A stretch of 64,000 bases of DNA. Source: Brumimicrobium sp964585545 (GTDB taxonomy: Bacteria; Bacteroidota; Bacteroidia; Flavobacteriales_D; Crocinitomicaceae). Below the pieces are notes generated by a model that saw only the letters and a program-made list of their open reading frames with translations, did not search any database and was not told the DNA's origin. The stretch's first letter is position 1, and every line of letters begins with the position of its first letter. The translations under genes were made by a program, and so were the position numbers. Below, one piece after another: positions 26,675-34,602 of this stretch. Location: NCBI GenBank assembly GCA_964585545.1, contig CAZPDT010000005.1:117551-181550 (forward strand), written 5' to 3'.

Positions 26675-27337
26675 TTGAGGCTCTTTGTATCAAAAAAAAC
26701 AACGCATCCGACTTTTTTAAAGTTTATAGCTCAACAGGATATTGAGCTTATCGATCAACCTATGATTAATTTTAAAACAGTTGATTTTGAAACTCCAAAA
26801 CAAGATTATGATGTTGTATTCTTTACAAGTCCACGCTCGGCCCAATTTTTCTTAGAGCACCACGATGTTCCACAAAAAGTTAACATTGCAACAATTGGAG
26901 CAGCGACGACAAAATTTTTAGAATCAAAAGGATATGAAGTAAGTTTTACAGGCGTAAATAGCGGAGAACCAAATGATGTTGCTAAAGAATTTAAAAGTTT
27001 TGTTCAAGATAAAAAGGTATTGTTTCCCCAATCGAATCATTCCCATCAATCGATGCAAAAGGCACTCAATAAAGAGCAAATTGTTAACTTAATCGTTTAC
27101 AAAACAGTCTTGCAACCTGTTCAATTATTAGAGCAGCCAACGGTGCTTGTTTTTACCAGTCCAACAAATGTTCGTTCTTTTATAAAAAAGAATACCATTG
27201 TCAGTACACAAAAAATAATTGCTTGGGGCAAAACAACAGAAGGGTACTTAAATCAATTGGGAATCAAAGTACATTTTACTTTAAAACACGCCTCTTTTGA
27301 AGAATTAACAGAAGTGCTTCAAGAAAATTTCTGTTAA
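26675..27337 (+). CDS. hemD: Uroporphyrinogen-III synthase
   Basis: It cyclises hydroxymethylbilane with inversion of ring D. HemD sequences are poorly conserved. The support here is the size (220 aa), the two-lobed pattern with VVFFTSPRSAQFFLEH in lobe one and VLVFTSPTNVRSFI in lobe two, ATIGAATTKFLESKGYEV, and its position as third gene of hemACD. The start is TTG at 26675, two bases after the hemC stop. No ATG is available before conserved sequence begins. It ends 22 bp from a convergent carboxypeptidase gene. Confidence 0.9.
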   Translation: MRLFVSKKTTHPTFLKFIAQQDIELIDQPMINFKTVDFETPKQDYDVVFFTSPRSAQFFLEHHDVPQKVNIATIGAATTKFLESKGYEVSFTGVNSGEPNDVAKEFKSFVQDKKVLFPQSNHSHQSMQKALNKEQIVNLIVYKTVLQPVQLLEQPTVLVFTSPTNVRSFIKKNTIVSTQKIIAWGKTTEGYLNQLGIKVHFTLKHASFEELTEVLQENFC

Positions 27338-27359
27338 TGATCTTCATTTAGGATGAACT

Positions 27360-28250
27360 TTAATACACTAGTGTTGCATTATCACGAGTTACTTTTAAGA
27401 TGGCTTCTTCACCCAATATCAAAGCTCTGTTGTCATCACAATGTCCCGCAGGGAAGTCAAAAGCAATCGGAATCGTGTTGTACTTAAAATGAGATTTTAT
27501 GATGTTCTCCAAACTGCTTCCATAAGGTGGATTAGAATCTTTTAGTTGACTAAAATTACCGATGACCAGTCCATTGATTTGATCCAACACTCCTGCATTA
27601 CTCAATTGATAGAAAAACCTGTCGATAACATAAAGGGGTTCTCCGATTTCTTCGATAAAAAGTATTTTATCTTGATAATCAGTAGTTTGCTTAGTTCCAA
27701 TTAAACTACAAAGTACAGCCAAATTACCACCAATAACCTTACCTTTGGCTTCTCCAAGTTGGTTGCTTCTGTTTGCTTTCCAACCGTAACGAGGAGTCTT
27801 ACCTTGTAAAACATTAAAAAGAGAAGACAAGGCTTCTGAACTATTTTCTTTAAAGTTTAAAGGCATTGTCGCGTGAAGTGAGGCTACATGTGATTTATTG
27901 ATATATTGATGCAAGACAGTAACATCAGAAAAGCCAATCATCCACTTAGGCTTCATGAAAAAATTTGCCCAATTGACCCGATCAATAATTTGAATAGAAC
28001 CATATCCTCCGCGAGCACATAAAATAGCTTTTACTTCATCAGTATTTAGAGCCCATTGAAGGTCTGTAGTTCGCTCGTGTATTGTACCAGAAAAATAATG
28101 GTGTGCACCTAGGCAATGTTGGGCTACCAGCGCTCTAAATCCCTGTTCATTGATGCAGTGAATCGCATAATTCACTATTTCCTTCTCAATGCGTTTGCCA
28201 GGGGCAATAATAGCAATAGCATCATTTTTTTCTAATTTTTTTGGTGTCAT
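27360..28250 (-). CDS. LD-carboxypeptidase / MccF-like S66 serine peptidase
   Basis: A 296-aa peptidase family S66 member. These enzymes cleave the L,D-bond of tetrapeptide muropeptides during peptidoglycan recycling, or act on related amides. Visible motifs are AIIAPGKRIEKE near the N-terminus, CARGGYGSIQIID, GFSDVTVLHQY with the nucleophilic serine, LFIEEIGEPLY with the catalytic glutamate, and PAGHCDDNRALILG with the catalytic histidine. There is no signal peptide, so it is cytoplasmic. Its ATG directly follows the stop of the ChaN-like gene on the same strand, so the two form a two-gene unit. Confidence 0.9.
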   Translation of the reverse strand: MTPKKLEKNDAIAIIAPGKRIEKEIVNYAIHCINEQGFRALVAQHCLGAHHYFSGTIHERTTDLQWALNTDEVKAILCARGGYGSIQIIDRVNWANFFMKPKWMIGFSDVTVLHQYINKSHVASLHATMPLNFKENSSEALSSLFNVLQGKTPRYGWKANRSNQLGEAKGKVIGGNLAVLCSLIGTKQTTDYQDKILFIEEIGEPLYVIDRFFYQLSNAGVLDQINGLVIGNFSQLKDSNPPYGSSLENIIKSHFKYNTIPIAFDFPAGHCDDNRALILGEEAILKVTRDNATLVY

Positions 28251-29105
28251 CTAATATGTTTTGGTCATCTGTTTGTCAATAACAATAATAAAATCTGCTC
28301 TGCCTTTGTTTTCTTCCTTAAATTGGGTTACATCCTCTTGTTCAACAGAAGAAATGGTAATAATTTTTAAGTTTTCATCTTTTTGTTTTAAATACCAATA
28401 GATTCCTTCAAAATTCTTACTGTGATAATCTCCATTGAAATGGATAAACTGGTTATGATTGGCACTGTATTGTTGGTAAATAAAATATGCCATAGTGGCA
28501 TCTTTTAATGCTTGTGCTTGAGGAAGATTGGCGCTTATATGATGTCCCTTCATTTGCAACATACGTTTATAGCCTGGAAGTTCAGGGTCATAAGTAATGG
28601 GAAGAGGAGCACTGAATTTTTTTTCATTTTCATTCAGATGTTCCTCCAAGCTGTCTAATCCATTTTTAAAAACAAAGCTGGCAAATCTTCTCGGAATGTT
28701 GGTGGCGTAAAATGGGAGTCCATTTTTCTTTGCAAAATTCAATAAGGGTTTGTAATCTGTTTTGTAATTTGACCAAAATTGAGTTGTTGTATCCAATTCC
28801 TTCTGAGTTATTTTTCCTATTAAATAGGCATTGAGTAATTCTTGCTGGTCAGCTTCAAACATTTCAGCGCCTATGGAAATTGTTGACTTTTGTTTTAGAT
28901 ATTCGAGTATTTTGAGTTCTAACCAATGATCGATTGGGTTGTCATGGAGCTCTCCAAACAGAATGATTTCTCCTGACTGTAATTGTTTTAAGAACTTTTT
29001 AGTACTTACTTTTCGTCCTTTTTTATTGTAAATTTTAAAAGGTTCAATGTTTTGACCAAAGCTCAATTGAGCAATAAAAATTAAAAACAAAAATAAAAAT
29101 CGCAT
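28251..29105 (-). CDS. ChaN-like haem-binding / DUF399 family secreted protein
   Basis: 284 aa with a signal peptide (MRFLFLFLIFIAQLSFG) and no lipobox cysteine. Family motifs are ILFGELHDNPIDHWLEL near residues 49-65, ISIGAEMFEADQQEL, and HFNGDYHSKNFEGIYWYL near residue 223. ChaN of Campylobacter binds stacked hemes and helps iron uptake; related EreA/ChaN-fold proteins exist, so heme binding here is inference. It lies in an operon with an S66 peptidase and converges on hemACD, a context that at least fits heme handling. Confidence 0.85.
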   Translation of the reverse strand: MRFLFLFLIFIAQLSFGQNIEPFKIYNKKGRKVSTKKFLKQLQSGEIILFGELHDNPIDHWLELKILEYLKQKSTISIGAEMFEADQQELLNAYLIGKITQKELDTTTQFWSNYKTDYKPLLNFAKKNGLPFYATNIPRRFASFVFKNGLDSLEEHLNENEKKFSAPLPITYDPELPGYKRMLQMKGHHISANLPQAQALKDATMAYFIYQQYSANHNQFIHFNGDYHSKNFEGIYWYLKQKDENLKIITISSVEQEDVTQFKEENKGRADFIIVIDKQMTKTY

Positions 29106-29556
29106 AAGGTTGGTTTTATAAAAACAAATCTAATAATTATCAATTATAAGTTTACGAATAATATCTTTATTTATTGTTTTATCTGTATTCCAAGAGAGCC
29201 ATCTTTTGTAACATAAAATAGCTAACTCAAAATACTTTCAACTTAATAGGTTGTTAGAATCAGGAATCAAAAGTGCAATTTTCCACAGCGTTTTTTTATA
29301 GGAAATTTATAATTATCGAAAGAATGTGTTGAGGATGGCACTAAAATTAGATCAAAATTTTACATATTAGAAACCCCAAAAAATGTGGATGTAAAGCACT
29401 TCTAATTATCTTTATAATAGATTGATTACGGGCTAAATAATTGCGATTTAGTGTGAGGATGGTGAAGAGTTCGGGTTAAGTTAGGCGTTTTAGGTTACAA
29501 CACAGGTTAGGCTTTGGAGTTCGAGTGAAGAAATAAATCTTTAAATCAATCACTTT
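29106..29556. other. Intergenic region, 451 bp
   Basis: It holds repeat family 2 copy 29186-29220. A minus-strand -7-like box, CAAATCTA on the plus strand at 29125-29132, lies about 20 bp before the ChaN-like start. No gene or terminator is supported in the remaining AT-rich sequence. Confidence 0.5.
29186..29220 (+). repeat. Dispersed repeat family 2, copy 2
   Basis: TATTCCAAGAGAGCCATC-TTTTGTAACATAAAATA aligns with 15091-15128 with a few differences, and with the minus strand of 40077-40112. Confidence 0.65.
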
Positions 29557-30186
29557 CTATTTTTTGGTAGCAATTGGGGCAAGCCTTTCTTCTATTTGTC
29601 TTATTGCCGTTTGGGTTTCTCTTAATTCTTTCTTAATTTTTGATGTTTCCTTCTCAATTGCTCTTCTTTTTTGGTTTTCTTCATCAATATCTTGGGCATA
29701 AGATTTTGCTTTTTCTTGATATTTTTTCATTTTTTCTAGATGTTTCTGGATTTTTTCAGCACTTTTTGCTTCAATATTTGGAATGTCTGTTTCTACAACA
29801 GATTTTGTTACACCATCACCTTTTTCTAACGAAAACTCATATTTACTTTTATCAATTAAAATAATACCTGAGAGCAGTTGGGTTTTAAACCCTTGTTTTG
29901 ATAATTTTAAATCAACAGTCTTTACACTCAAATCTTTAATGGAAATCTTCACTTTGCCTTTTTTATCTGTTGTTGATTTTGCCAATACACGACCATTATC
30001 AATAATTGAAACGGATACTCCTTCAAGAGGATTGCCGAGATATTCCACTCTAATTTTAACTTTTATAGATTTTACTTCCTGTTGTAACATTTCAAAACAA
30101 GATGTGAAAGAAGAGGAATGAGCAGCCGAAAAGTTTACAGATCCGAGAAATAAAAAAAGGAGCGCAATGTAGTTTGTTTTCATCAT
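29557..30186 (-). CDS. Secreted CNA-B-like domain protein with short coiled coil (paralogue of 12940-14112)
   Basis: 209 aa. The signal peptide is MMKTNYIALLFLFLGSVNFSAAH. Residues about 38-125 form the same beta-sandwich as the 390-aa paralogue: EYLGNPLEGVSVSIID, TDKKGKVKI, LKLSKQGFKTQLLSGIIL and KYEFSLEKGDGV align position by position. The C-terminus is a charged coiled coil of about 70 residues rather than 250. Two adjacent Met codons open the frame; either may be used. No genes flank it closely. Function unknown. Conservation of the domain with divergence of the helix length suggests a common ligand or anchor and variable reach, which is inference. Confidence 0.82.
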   Translation of the reverse strand: MMKTNYIALLFLFLGSVNFSAAHSSSFTSCFEMLQQEVKSIKVKIRVEYLGNPLEGVSVSIIDNGRVLAKSTTDKKGKVKISIKDLSVKTVDLKLSKQGFKTQLLSGIILIDKSKYEFSLEKGDGVTKSVVETDIPNIEAKSAEKIQKHLEKMKKYQEKAKSYAQDIDEENQKRRAIEKETSKIKKELRETQTAIRQIEERLAPIATKK

Positions 30187-30399
30187 ATTTTATTCTGTTT
30201 TATGCCTAACTGGTAAAATACAAAAGTTTATTCGGATGACAATAGTGAATGCCAGTCAATATAAAATTACAGTTTGATACCGACTTCAAAAGTTAGATGG
30301 CTGATAAAAAACATTATTTCCAAAAAACAGGGAGTTTAGCTTTGGAATAGAAAATGTATGAATAATTTGGGTTAACTCGCTTTATTTATGAATTTTGTG

Positions 30400-30407
30400 T
30401 AACTTTG
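30400..30407 (+). promoter_or_regulatory. -7 promoter box of prs
   Basis: TAACTTTG matches TAnnTTTG and lies 22 bp before the prs start. No TTTG is seen at the expected upstream distance. Confidence 0.5.
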
Positions 30408-30429
30408 CACCCTTAATAAAACACAAAGC

Positions 30430-31368
30430 ATGTCAGAAGGAGTAAAAATTTTTGCAGGTAGAGCTTCACATCAATTGGGAGAAGCAATTGCAAAATCTTT
30501 TGGTGTATCCTTGGGAAACGTAATTGTTTCGGAGTTTAGTGATGGTGAATTTCAACCTTCATTTGAAGAGACTGTTCGCGGACAGGATGTTTTTATTGTA
30601 CAATCCACATTGCCTCCAACCGATAATTTAATGGAATTGCTATTGATGGTAGATGCAGCAAAAAGAGCGTCTGCACGATCAATAATAGCGGTGATTCCTT
30701 ATTTTGGTTATGCCCGACAAGACCGTAAAGACAAGCCTCGGGTTGCGATCGGTTCAAAATTAGTTGCAAATATGCTTATGGCAGCAGGGATTAACCGATT
30801 AATGACTATGGATTTACATGCTGATCAAATACAAGGGTTCTTTGAAGTGCCCGTAGATCATCTTTATGCATCGACAGTATTTTTTCCAGAAATCAAAGAA
30901 AGTGCAAAAGGAGGAAATGTTGTTATGGCAGCTCCTGATGTAGGTGGAGCAAAAAGAGCCAATTCCTATGCTAAGAAATTGAATTTAGGACTCACAATTT
31001 GCCATAAACAGAGAAAAATAGCCAATGAAGTCTCTGAAATGACAGTCATCGGAGATGTTAAAGGGAAGGATGTAGTCATTGTCGATGATATGATTGATAC
31101 GGCTGGAACTCTTACTAAGGCTGCTGATTTATTAAGCGAAAGTGGAGCGAAAAGTATTCGTGCCTATTGTACGCATGCCGTATTGTCTGGCCCAGCGTAT
31201 GAACGAATAGAGCAATCTAAAATAACTGAACTTATCGTAACTGATACAATTCCGTTAAAAAAAGAAAGCAGTAAAATTCGTGTGATTTCAGTTGCGAATC
31301 TATTTGGAGACATTATTCACAAACTCATTCACAACGAATCAATAAGTAAACATTTTATAATCTCATAA
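30430..31368 (+). CDS. prs: Ribose-phosphate pyrophosphokinase
   Basis: It makes 5-phosphoribosyl-1-pyrophosphate (PRPP) from ribose 5-phosphate and ATP, feeding purine, pyrimidine, NAD, histidine and tryptophan synthesis. Motifs: FSDGEFQPSFEETVRGQDVF with the ATP-site residues, IPYFGYARQDRK (the flexible catalytic region), TMDLHADQIQGFF, and the PRPP-binding loop VVIVDDMIDTAGTL near residues 217-230. The 312-aa length is that of class I enzymes. rplY follows after 11 bp, a pairing widespread in bacteria, so both genes probably share the promoter at 30400. Confidence 0.98.
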   Translation: MSEGVKIFAGRASHQLGEAIAKSFGVSLGNVIVSEFSDGEFQPSFEETVRGQDVFIVQSTLPPTDNLMELLLMVDAAKRASARSIIAVIPYFGYARQDRKDKPRVAIGSKLVANMLMAAGINRLMTMDLHADQIQGFFEVPVDHLYASTVFFPEIKESAKGGNVVMAAPDVGGAKRANSYAKKLNLGLTICHKQRKIANEVSEMTVIGDVKGKDVVIVDDMIDTAGTLTKAADLLSESGAKSIRAYCTHAVLSGPAYERIEQSKITELIVTDTIPLKKESSKIRVISVANLFGDIIHKLIHNESISKHFIIS

Positions 31369-31379
31369 ATAAATAAACA

Positions 31380-32036
31380 ATGAAAACAGTACAATTGAGC
31401 GGTTCGTTAAGAGCGAACGTAGGGAAGAAGGCGGCAAAAGCTGTTCGTAAAAATGGCGATGTCCCTTGTGTACTTTATGGATCTGGAGAACAAACTACTT
31501 TCTCCATCCGTTCTGTAGACATAGAAAAGTTAATTTTTAACCCCAATGTATTCCAAATTGAATTAGACATTGATGGTACAAAAAAGAAAGCAATTATTCA
31601 AGATAAACAAATGCATCCTTTGACGGATAAACCCGTGCACGTTGATTTCCTTGAACTATCTGATGATAAACCAGTAAAGGTATTGATTCCTTTACGATTT
31701 ATCGGTCGGTCAAAAGGGGTGTTAAATGGTGGAATTTTAATGACGGTGTTCCGTACTTTAGAAGTTAGAGGTCTTCCCAAAGACTTGCCAGACGAAGTAG
31801 AAGTTGATATTTCCCCACTTCGTATTGGAGATTCAATCCGTGTAGGTGATTTGGATATACCTGGTGTTGAAACATTAGAAAATCCAAGAGCAGTTGTTGT
31901 AGCTGTTAAAAACGCTCGTAATGCAATTGAAGATGACCTTGAAGATGAGGAAGGTGAAGAAGGCGAAGAAGGCGAAGAAGGAGCTGAAGGCGCAGCAGAT
32001 ACTGCAGATAAAAAAGAAGAAGAAGGAAAAGAATAA
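31380..32036 (+). CDS. rplY: 50S ribosomal protein L25 (CTC form)
   Basis: It binds 5S rRNA in the large subunit. The N-terminal L25 domain (SLRANVGKKAAKAVRKNGDVPCVLYG) is followed by the beta-rich TL5/CTC domain (PVKVLIPLRFIGRSKGVLNGG ... EVRGLPKDLPDEVEVDI), so it is the two-domain form of about 190 residues. It adds an unusually long acidic tail of Glu, Gly and Ala repeats (residues about 183-218). Such tails are common in Bacteroidota L25. It is the second gene of prs-rplY and is closed by the terminator at 32058-32090. Confidence 0.95.
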   Translation: MKTVQLSGSLRANVGKKAAKAVRKNGDVPCVLYGSGEQTTFSIRSVDIEKLIFNPNVFQIELDIDGTKKKAIIQDKQMHPLTDKPVHVDFLELSDDKPVKVLIPLRFIGRSKGVLNGGILMTVFRTLEVRGLPKDLPDEVEVDISPLRIGDSIRVGDLDIPGVETLENPRAVVVAVKNARNAIEDDLEDEEGEEGEEGEEGAEGAADTADKKEEEGKE

Positions 32037-32057
32037 GTCGATTATTGAAAACCTTAT

Positions 32058-32090
32058 AAGGCAATGCAATTTTTTGTGTTGCCTTTTTTT
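32058..32090 (+). terminator. Intrinsic terminator after rplY
   Basis: AAGGCAA at 32058-32064 pairs with TTGCCTT at 32079-32085 and is followed by a T run, 21 bp after the rplY stop. Confidence 0.85.
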
Positions 32091-32170
32091 ATTTGAATAT
32101 TTTCAGAAAAATTGGCTTAGCTTTTTTCAAGATAGGATAAAAAGTTAGGGAGTGGTTTAACTCATATTGT

Positions 32171-32215
32171 TTATGAGATTATTTTAGATGGTGATGGTGG
32201 ATGGGATGCGCAATT
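32171..32215 (-). repeat. 45-bp repeat family 3, arm downstream of ahcY
   Basis: Its reverse complement matches 33944-33988 at about 42 of 45 positions, including an unbroken CATCCACCATCACCATCTAA core. A shorter relative lies at 39968-40000. The two strong copies point toward each other across ahcY. Confidence 0.8.
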
Positions 32216-32242
32216 GACCAATTACTCATTTTCCAATGAAAA

Positions 32243-32412
32243 GAGGGTGTCTCAAAAGAGCAAACTCTGTAATAAAAAAGTGGATGTTTCAAAAGTGAGA
32301 AGGATGCACGGTATTGAAAATGAGAACGCAATGATTATACTAAAGCATGTGATTGCGTTCTAAATTTGTCAATAACGTTGCAGTTCTACAGTTTTGAGAC
32401 ATCCACTTTTTC
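32243..32412. mobile_element. MITE-like element with nested inverted repeats
   Basis: Outer arms: AAAAAGTGGATGTTTCAAAAG at 32275-32297 (23 bp) and its inverse at 32389-32411 match at 21 of 23 positions. Inner arms: AGAACGCAAT at 32323-32332 and ATTGCGTTCT at 32352-32361 are perfect complements. GAGGGTGTCTCAAAAG at 32243-32258 repeats the theme just outside the left arm. GxGGxTGTCTCAAAA is, as I recall, a common form of insertion-sequence terminal repeat. With no open frame inside about 140 bp, this looks like a non-autonomous element or the ends of a collapsed IS. Confidence 0.6.
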
Positions 32413-32432
32413 TAATGATTACAAAAATCAAA

Positions 32433-33743
32433 TTAATATCTGTAATGTTCAGGTTTATAAGGTCCTTCTACTTTAACACCAATATAATCGGCTTGTTCTT
32501 GAGAAAGAGCTTCTAATTCTACCCCAATTTTTTCGAGATGCAATTGTGCTACCTTTTCATCTAGATGCTTTGGTAACATATATACTTTGTTTTCATATTT
32601 TTCAGGATGCATCCAAAGCTCCATTTGTGCTAATGTCTGGTTAGTAAATGAGTTTGACATTACAAATGAAGGATGACCTGTTGCACAACCTAAATTAACC
32701 AATCGACCCTCTGCCAATAGAATAATCTCTTTGCCGCCCAATTCATACAAATCAACTTGTGGTTTGATTTCTGTTTTCTCTTGAGAATTGGTGTTTAACC
32801 ATTCAACATCAATCTCATTGTCAAAATGACCAATATTACAAACGATAGTTTTATCTTTCATTTTCTTGAAATGACGATCAACAACAATATCTTTGTTTCC
32901 CGTTGTTGTAACGACAATGTCAACACGGTCTATAACTGTGTCAAGTTTCTTCACTTCAAAACCGTCCATAGCAGCTTGTAGTGCACATATTGGATCAATC
33001 TCTGTTATAATTACACGTGCTCCAGCTCCTCTTAAAGACGCAGCAGAGCCTTTTCCGACATCTCCATATCCACAAACAACAGCCACTTTTCCAGCCATCA
33101 TTGTGTCTGTAGCGCGGCGAATGGCATCCACTAATGATTCTTTACAACCATACTTATTGTCAAATTTAGACTTGGTTACAGAATCATTGACATTTATTGC
33201 GGGTAAAGCTAAAGTTCCATTTTTCATTCTTTCATAAAGACGATGAACTCCAGTTGTTGTCTCCTCAGATAATCCATTTATTCCTTCAACCAATTCGGGG
33301 AAATCATCTAAAACCATATTGGTTAAATCACCTCCATCATCAAGAATCATGTTGAGAGGCTTACCGCCTTCAAAGGCTGTTAGTGTTTGTTCAATACACC
33401 AATTAAACTCTTCCTCGGTCATGCCTTTCCAAGCAAAAACAGGAACCCCTGTCGCTGCTATCGCAGCAGCAGCCTGATCTTGAGTTGAAAAAATATTACA
33501 AGAAGACCAAGTAACCTCCGCACCTAATGCTGTTAATGTTTCAATTAATACAGCCGTTTGAATGGTCATGTGTAAACAACCTGCTATTCGCGCTCCTTTT
33601 AATGGTTTTTGTGCACCAAATTCTTCACGCAAGGACATTAATCCTGGCATTTCCGCTTCTGCAAGTTGAATTTCTTTTCTCCCCCAATCTGCAAGGCTGA
33701 TATCTTTCACCTTGTATTTCAATTGTTCTTTCGCTTCGTTCAT
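32433..33743 (-). CDS. ahcY: Adenosylhomocysteinase
   Basis: It hydrolyses S-adenosylhomocysteine to adenosine and homocysteine, relieving product inhibition of methyltransferases. The NAD-binding motif GYGDVGKG is at residues 225-232. Substrate-site motifs include CLHMTIQTAVLIETL, SSCNIFSTQDQAAAA, NVNDSVTKSKFDN and GHFDNEIDV. The C-terminal KPEHYRY is the classic tail whose Lys and Tyr contact NAD of the neighbouring subunit. Length 436 aa. It has a consensus promoter at 33773-33804 and is bracketed by inverted copies of repeat family 3. Confidence 0.98.
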   Translation of the reverse strand: MNEAKEQLKYKVKDISLADWGRKEIQLAEAEMPGLMSLREEFGAQKPLKGARIAGCLHMTIQTAVLIETLTALGAEVTWSSCNIFSTQDQAAAAIAATGVPVFAWKGMTEEEFNWCIEQTLTAFEGGKPLNMILDDGGDLTNMVLDDFPELVEGINGLSEETTTGVHRLYERMKNGTLALPAINVNDSVTKSKFDNKYGCKESLVDAIRRATDTMMAGKVAVVCGYGDVGKGSAASLRGAGARVIITEIDPICALQAAMDGFEVKKLDTVIDRVDIVVTTTGNKDIVVDRHFKKMKDKTIVCNIGHFDNEIDVEWLNTNSQEKTEIKPQVDLYELGGKEIILLAEGRLVNLGCATGHPSFVMSNSFTNQTLAQMELWMHPEKYENKVYMLPKHLDEKVAQLHLEKIGVELEALSQEQADYIGVKVEGPYKPEHYRY

Positions 33744-33772
33744 CTATTCTATGATTTTTTTGATTCAAAACA

Positions 33773-33804
33773 CAAAAGTAAGGAATTCCCTCGTCATTCT
33801 CAAA
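33773..33804 (-). promoter_or_regulatory. Bacteroidota promoter of ahcY
   Basis: On the minus strand TTTG (33801-33804), a 20-bp spacer and TACTTTTG (33773-33780) match the consensus. The ahcY ATG is 30 bp further on. Confidence 0.75.
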
Positions 33805-33943
33805 AAGATAGAACGTTTTAAATGGTAAAATTCCTAAAATTTTTTAAGTATGCGAGAGCACAAACAATATTCTTACTCAAAAGAATCAATTTAAACAGCC
33901 TTGTGTTTCCGACCAGCAAATACATAGACTAATATTATCTGTA

Positions 33944-33988
33944 AATTGCGAATCTCATCCACCATCACCATCTAAAATAATCTCATGA
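33944..33988 (+). repeat. 45-bp repeat family 3, arm upstream of ahcY
   Basis: Inverted partner of 32171-32215, about 42 of 45 positions identical. It begins AATTGCGAATCTCATCC and ends AATAATCTCATGAA. Confidence 0.8.
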
Positions 33989-34147
33989 AAAATGCTGGAT
34001 GAATAGAGTTTTGGGTTTTTATAAAAGCATTATAGTATGTGTATAAGCTTAGACCTATTGTAAAAAAATCAATTTTTTTATATGCGTTTACGAATTATTT
34101 ATATATTTACAAAATAATTAATTATTGTTAACTAAAATTTATTTTTT

Positions 34148-34411
34148 ATGAAAAAGGTATTTATGTACGCTACTGCTTTTGCAATGACTTTTGCATTTGC
34201 ATCATGTGGTGGAGGAGGAGATGCTGCATCTGATGATTCTGCAGACTCAACAGAAGTTGTAACTGATGACGCGCAAGCTGAAATCGATGACGCTGCTACT
34301 CAAGATGAGACTATGGATCAGGAAGAGGATATGTCTGATGAATCTATGGAAGCAGCTCCTGAAGATTCAACTGCTGCAGCTGATGAGGCTGAAGCAACAG
34401 TAGCTGAGTAA
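34148..34411 (+). CDS. Small acidic lipoprotein
   Basis: 87 residues. The signal peptide ends in a lipobox, FAFASC, with the cysteine at residue 20 followed by GGGG. The mature part is almost entirely Asp, Glu, Ala, Ser and Thr, with no predicted fold, and its charge is extremely negative. It should be lipid-anchored in the outer or inner membrane as a disordered acidic tail. Bacteroidota encode many such short acidic lipoproteins of unknown role. A strong terminator (34491-34520) follows, so it is a single-gene unit. Confidence 0.82.
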   Translation: MKKVFMYATAFAMTFAFASCGGGGDAASDDSADSTEVVTDDAQAEIDDAATQDETMDQEEDMSDESMEAAPEDSTAAADEAEATVAE

Positions 34412-34490
34412 TTATTTTGTTGCTAAAAATGTAGAATATTTCCTCCAAAGTATTTTTAGGAAGAAATGAGAATTACATTTTAGAAACTTA

Positions 34491-34520
34491 GAGAGTTTGT
34501 TTACGCAAACTCTTTTTTTT
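34491..34520 (+). terminator. Intrinsic terminator
   Basis: GAGAGTTTG / CAAACTC stem with a TTTACG loop and an eight-T tract, 80 bp after the lipoprotein stop. Confidence 0.88.
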
Positions 34521-34602
34521 ATGCCTTTGTTTTTCTTATTTTTGGAGATGCCTTAGCATTAGCGAAACAGAAAAGGTATTTATAAAAACTTTTGATATTG
34601 TT

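Larger units (their letters stand above)
32037..32432. other. Intergenic region, 396 bp, with repeats and a MITE-like element
   Basis: From left to right it holds the rplY terminator, one arm of the inverted repeat that brackets ahcY (32171-32215), and a nested inverted-repeat element (32243-32412) that ends just inside the ahcY 3' flank. No gene is supported. Confidence 0.7.
33744..34147. other. Intergenic region, 404 bp, divergent genes
   Basis: It contains the ahcY promoter, the second arm of repeat family 3 (33944-33988), and a TATATTTA box at 34102-34109 that may be the -7 of the lipoprotein gene. No gene seen. Confidence 0.6.
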
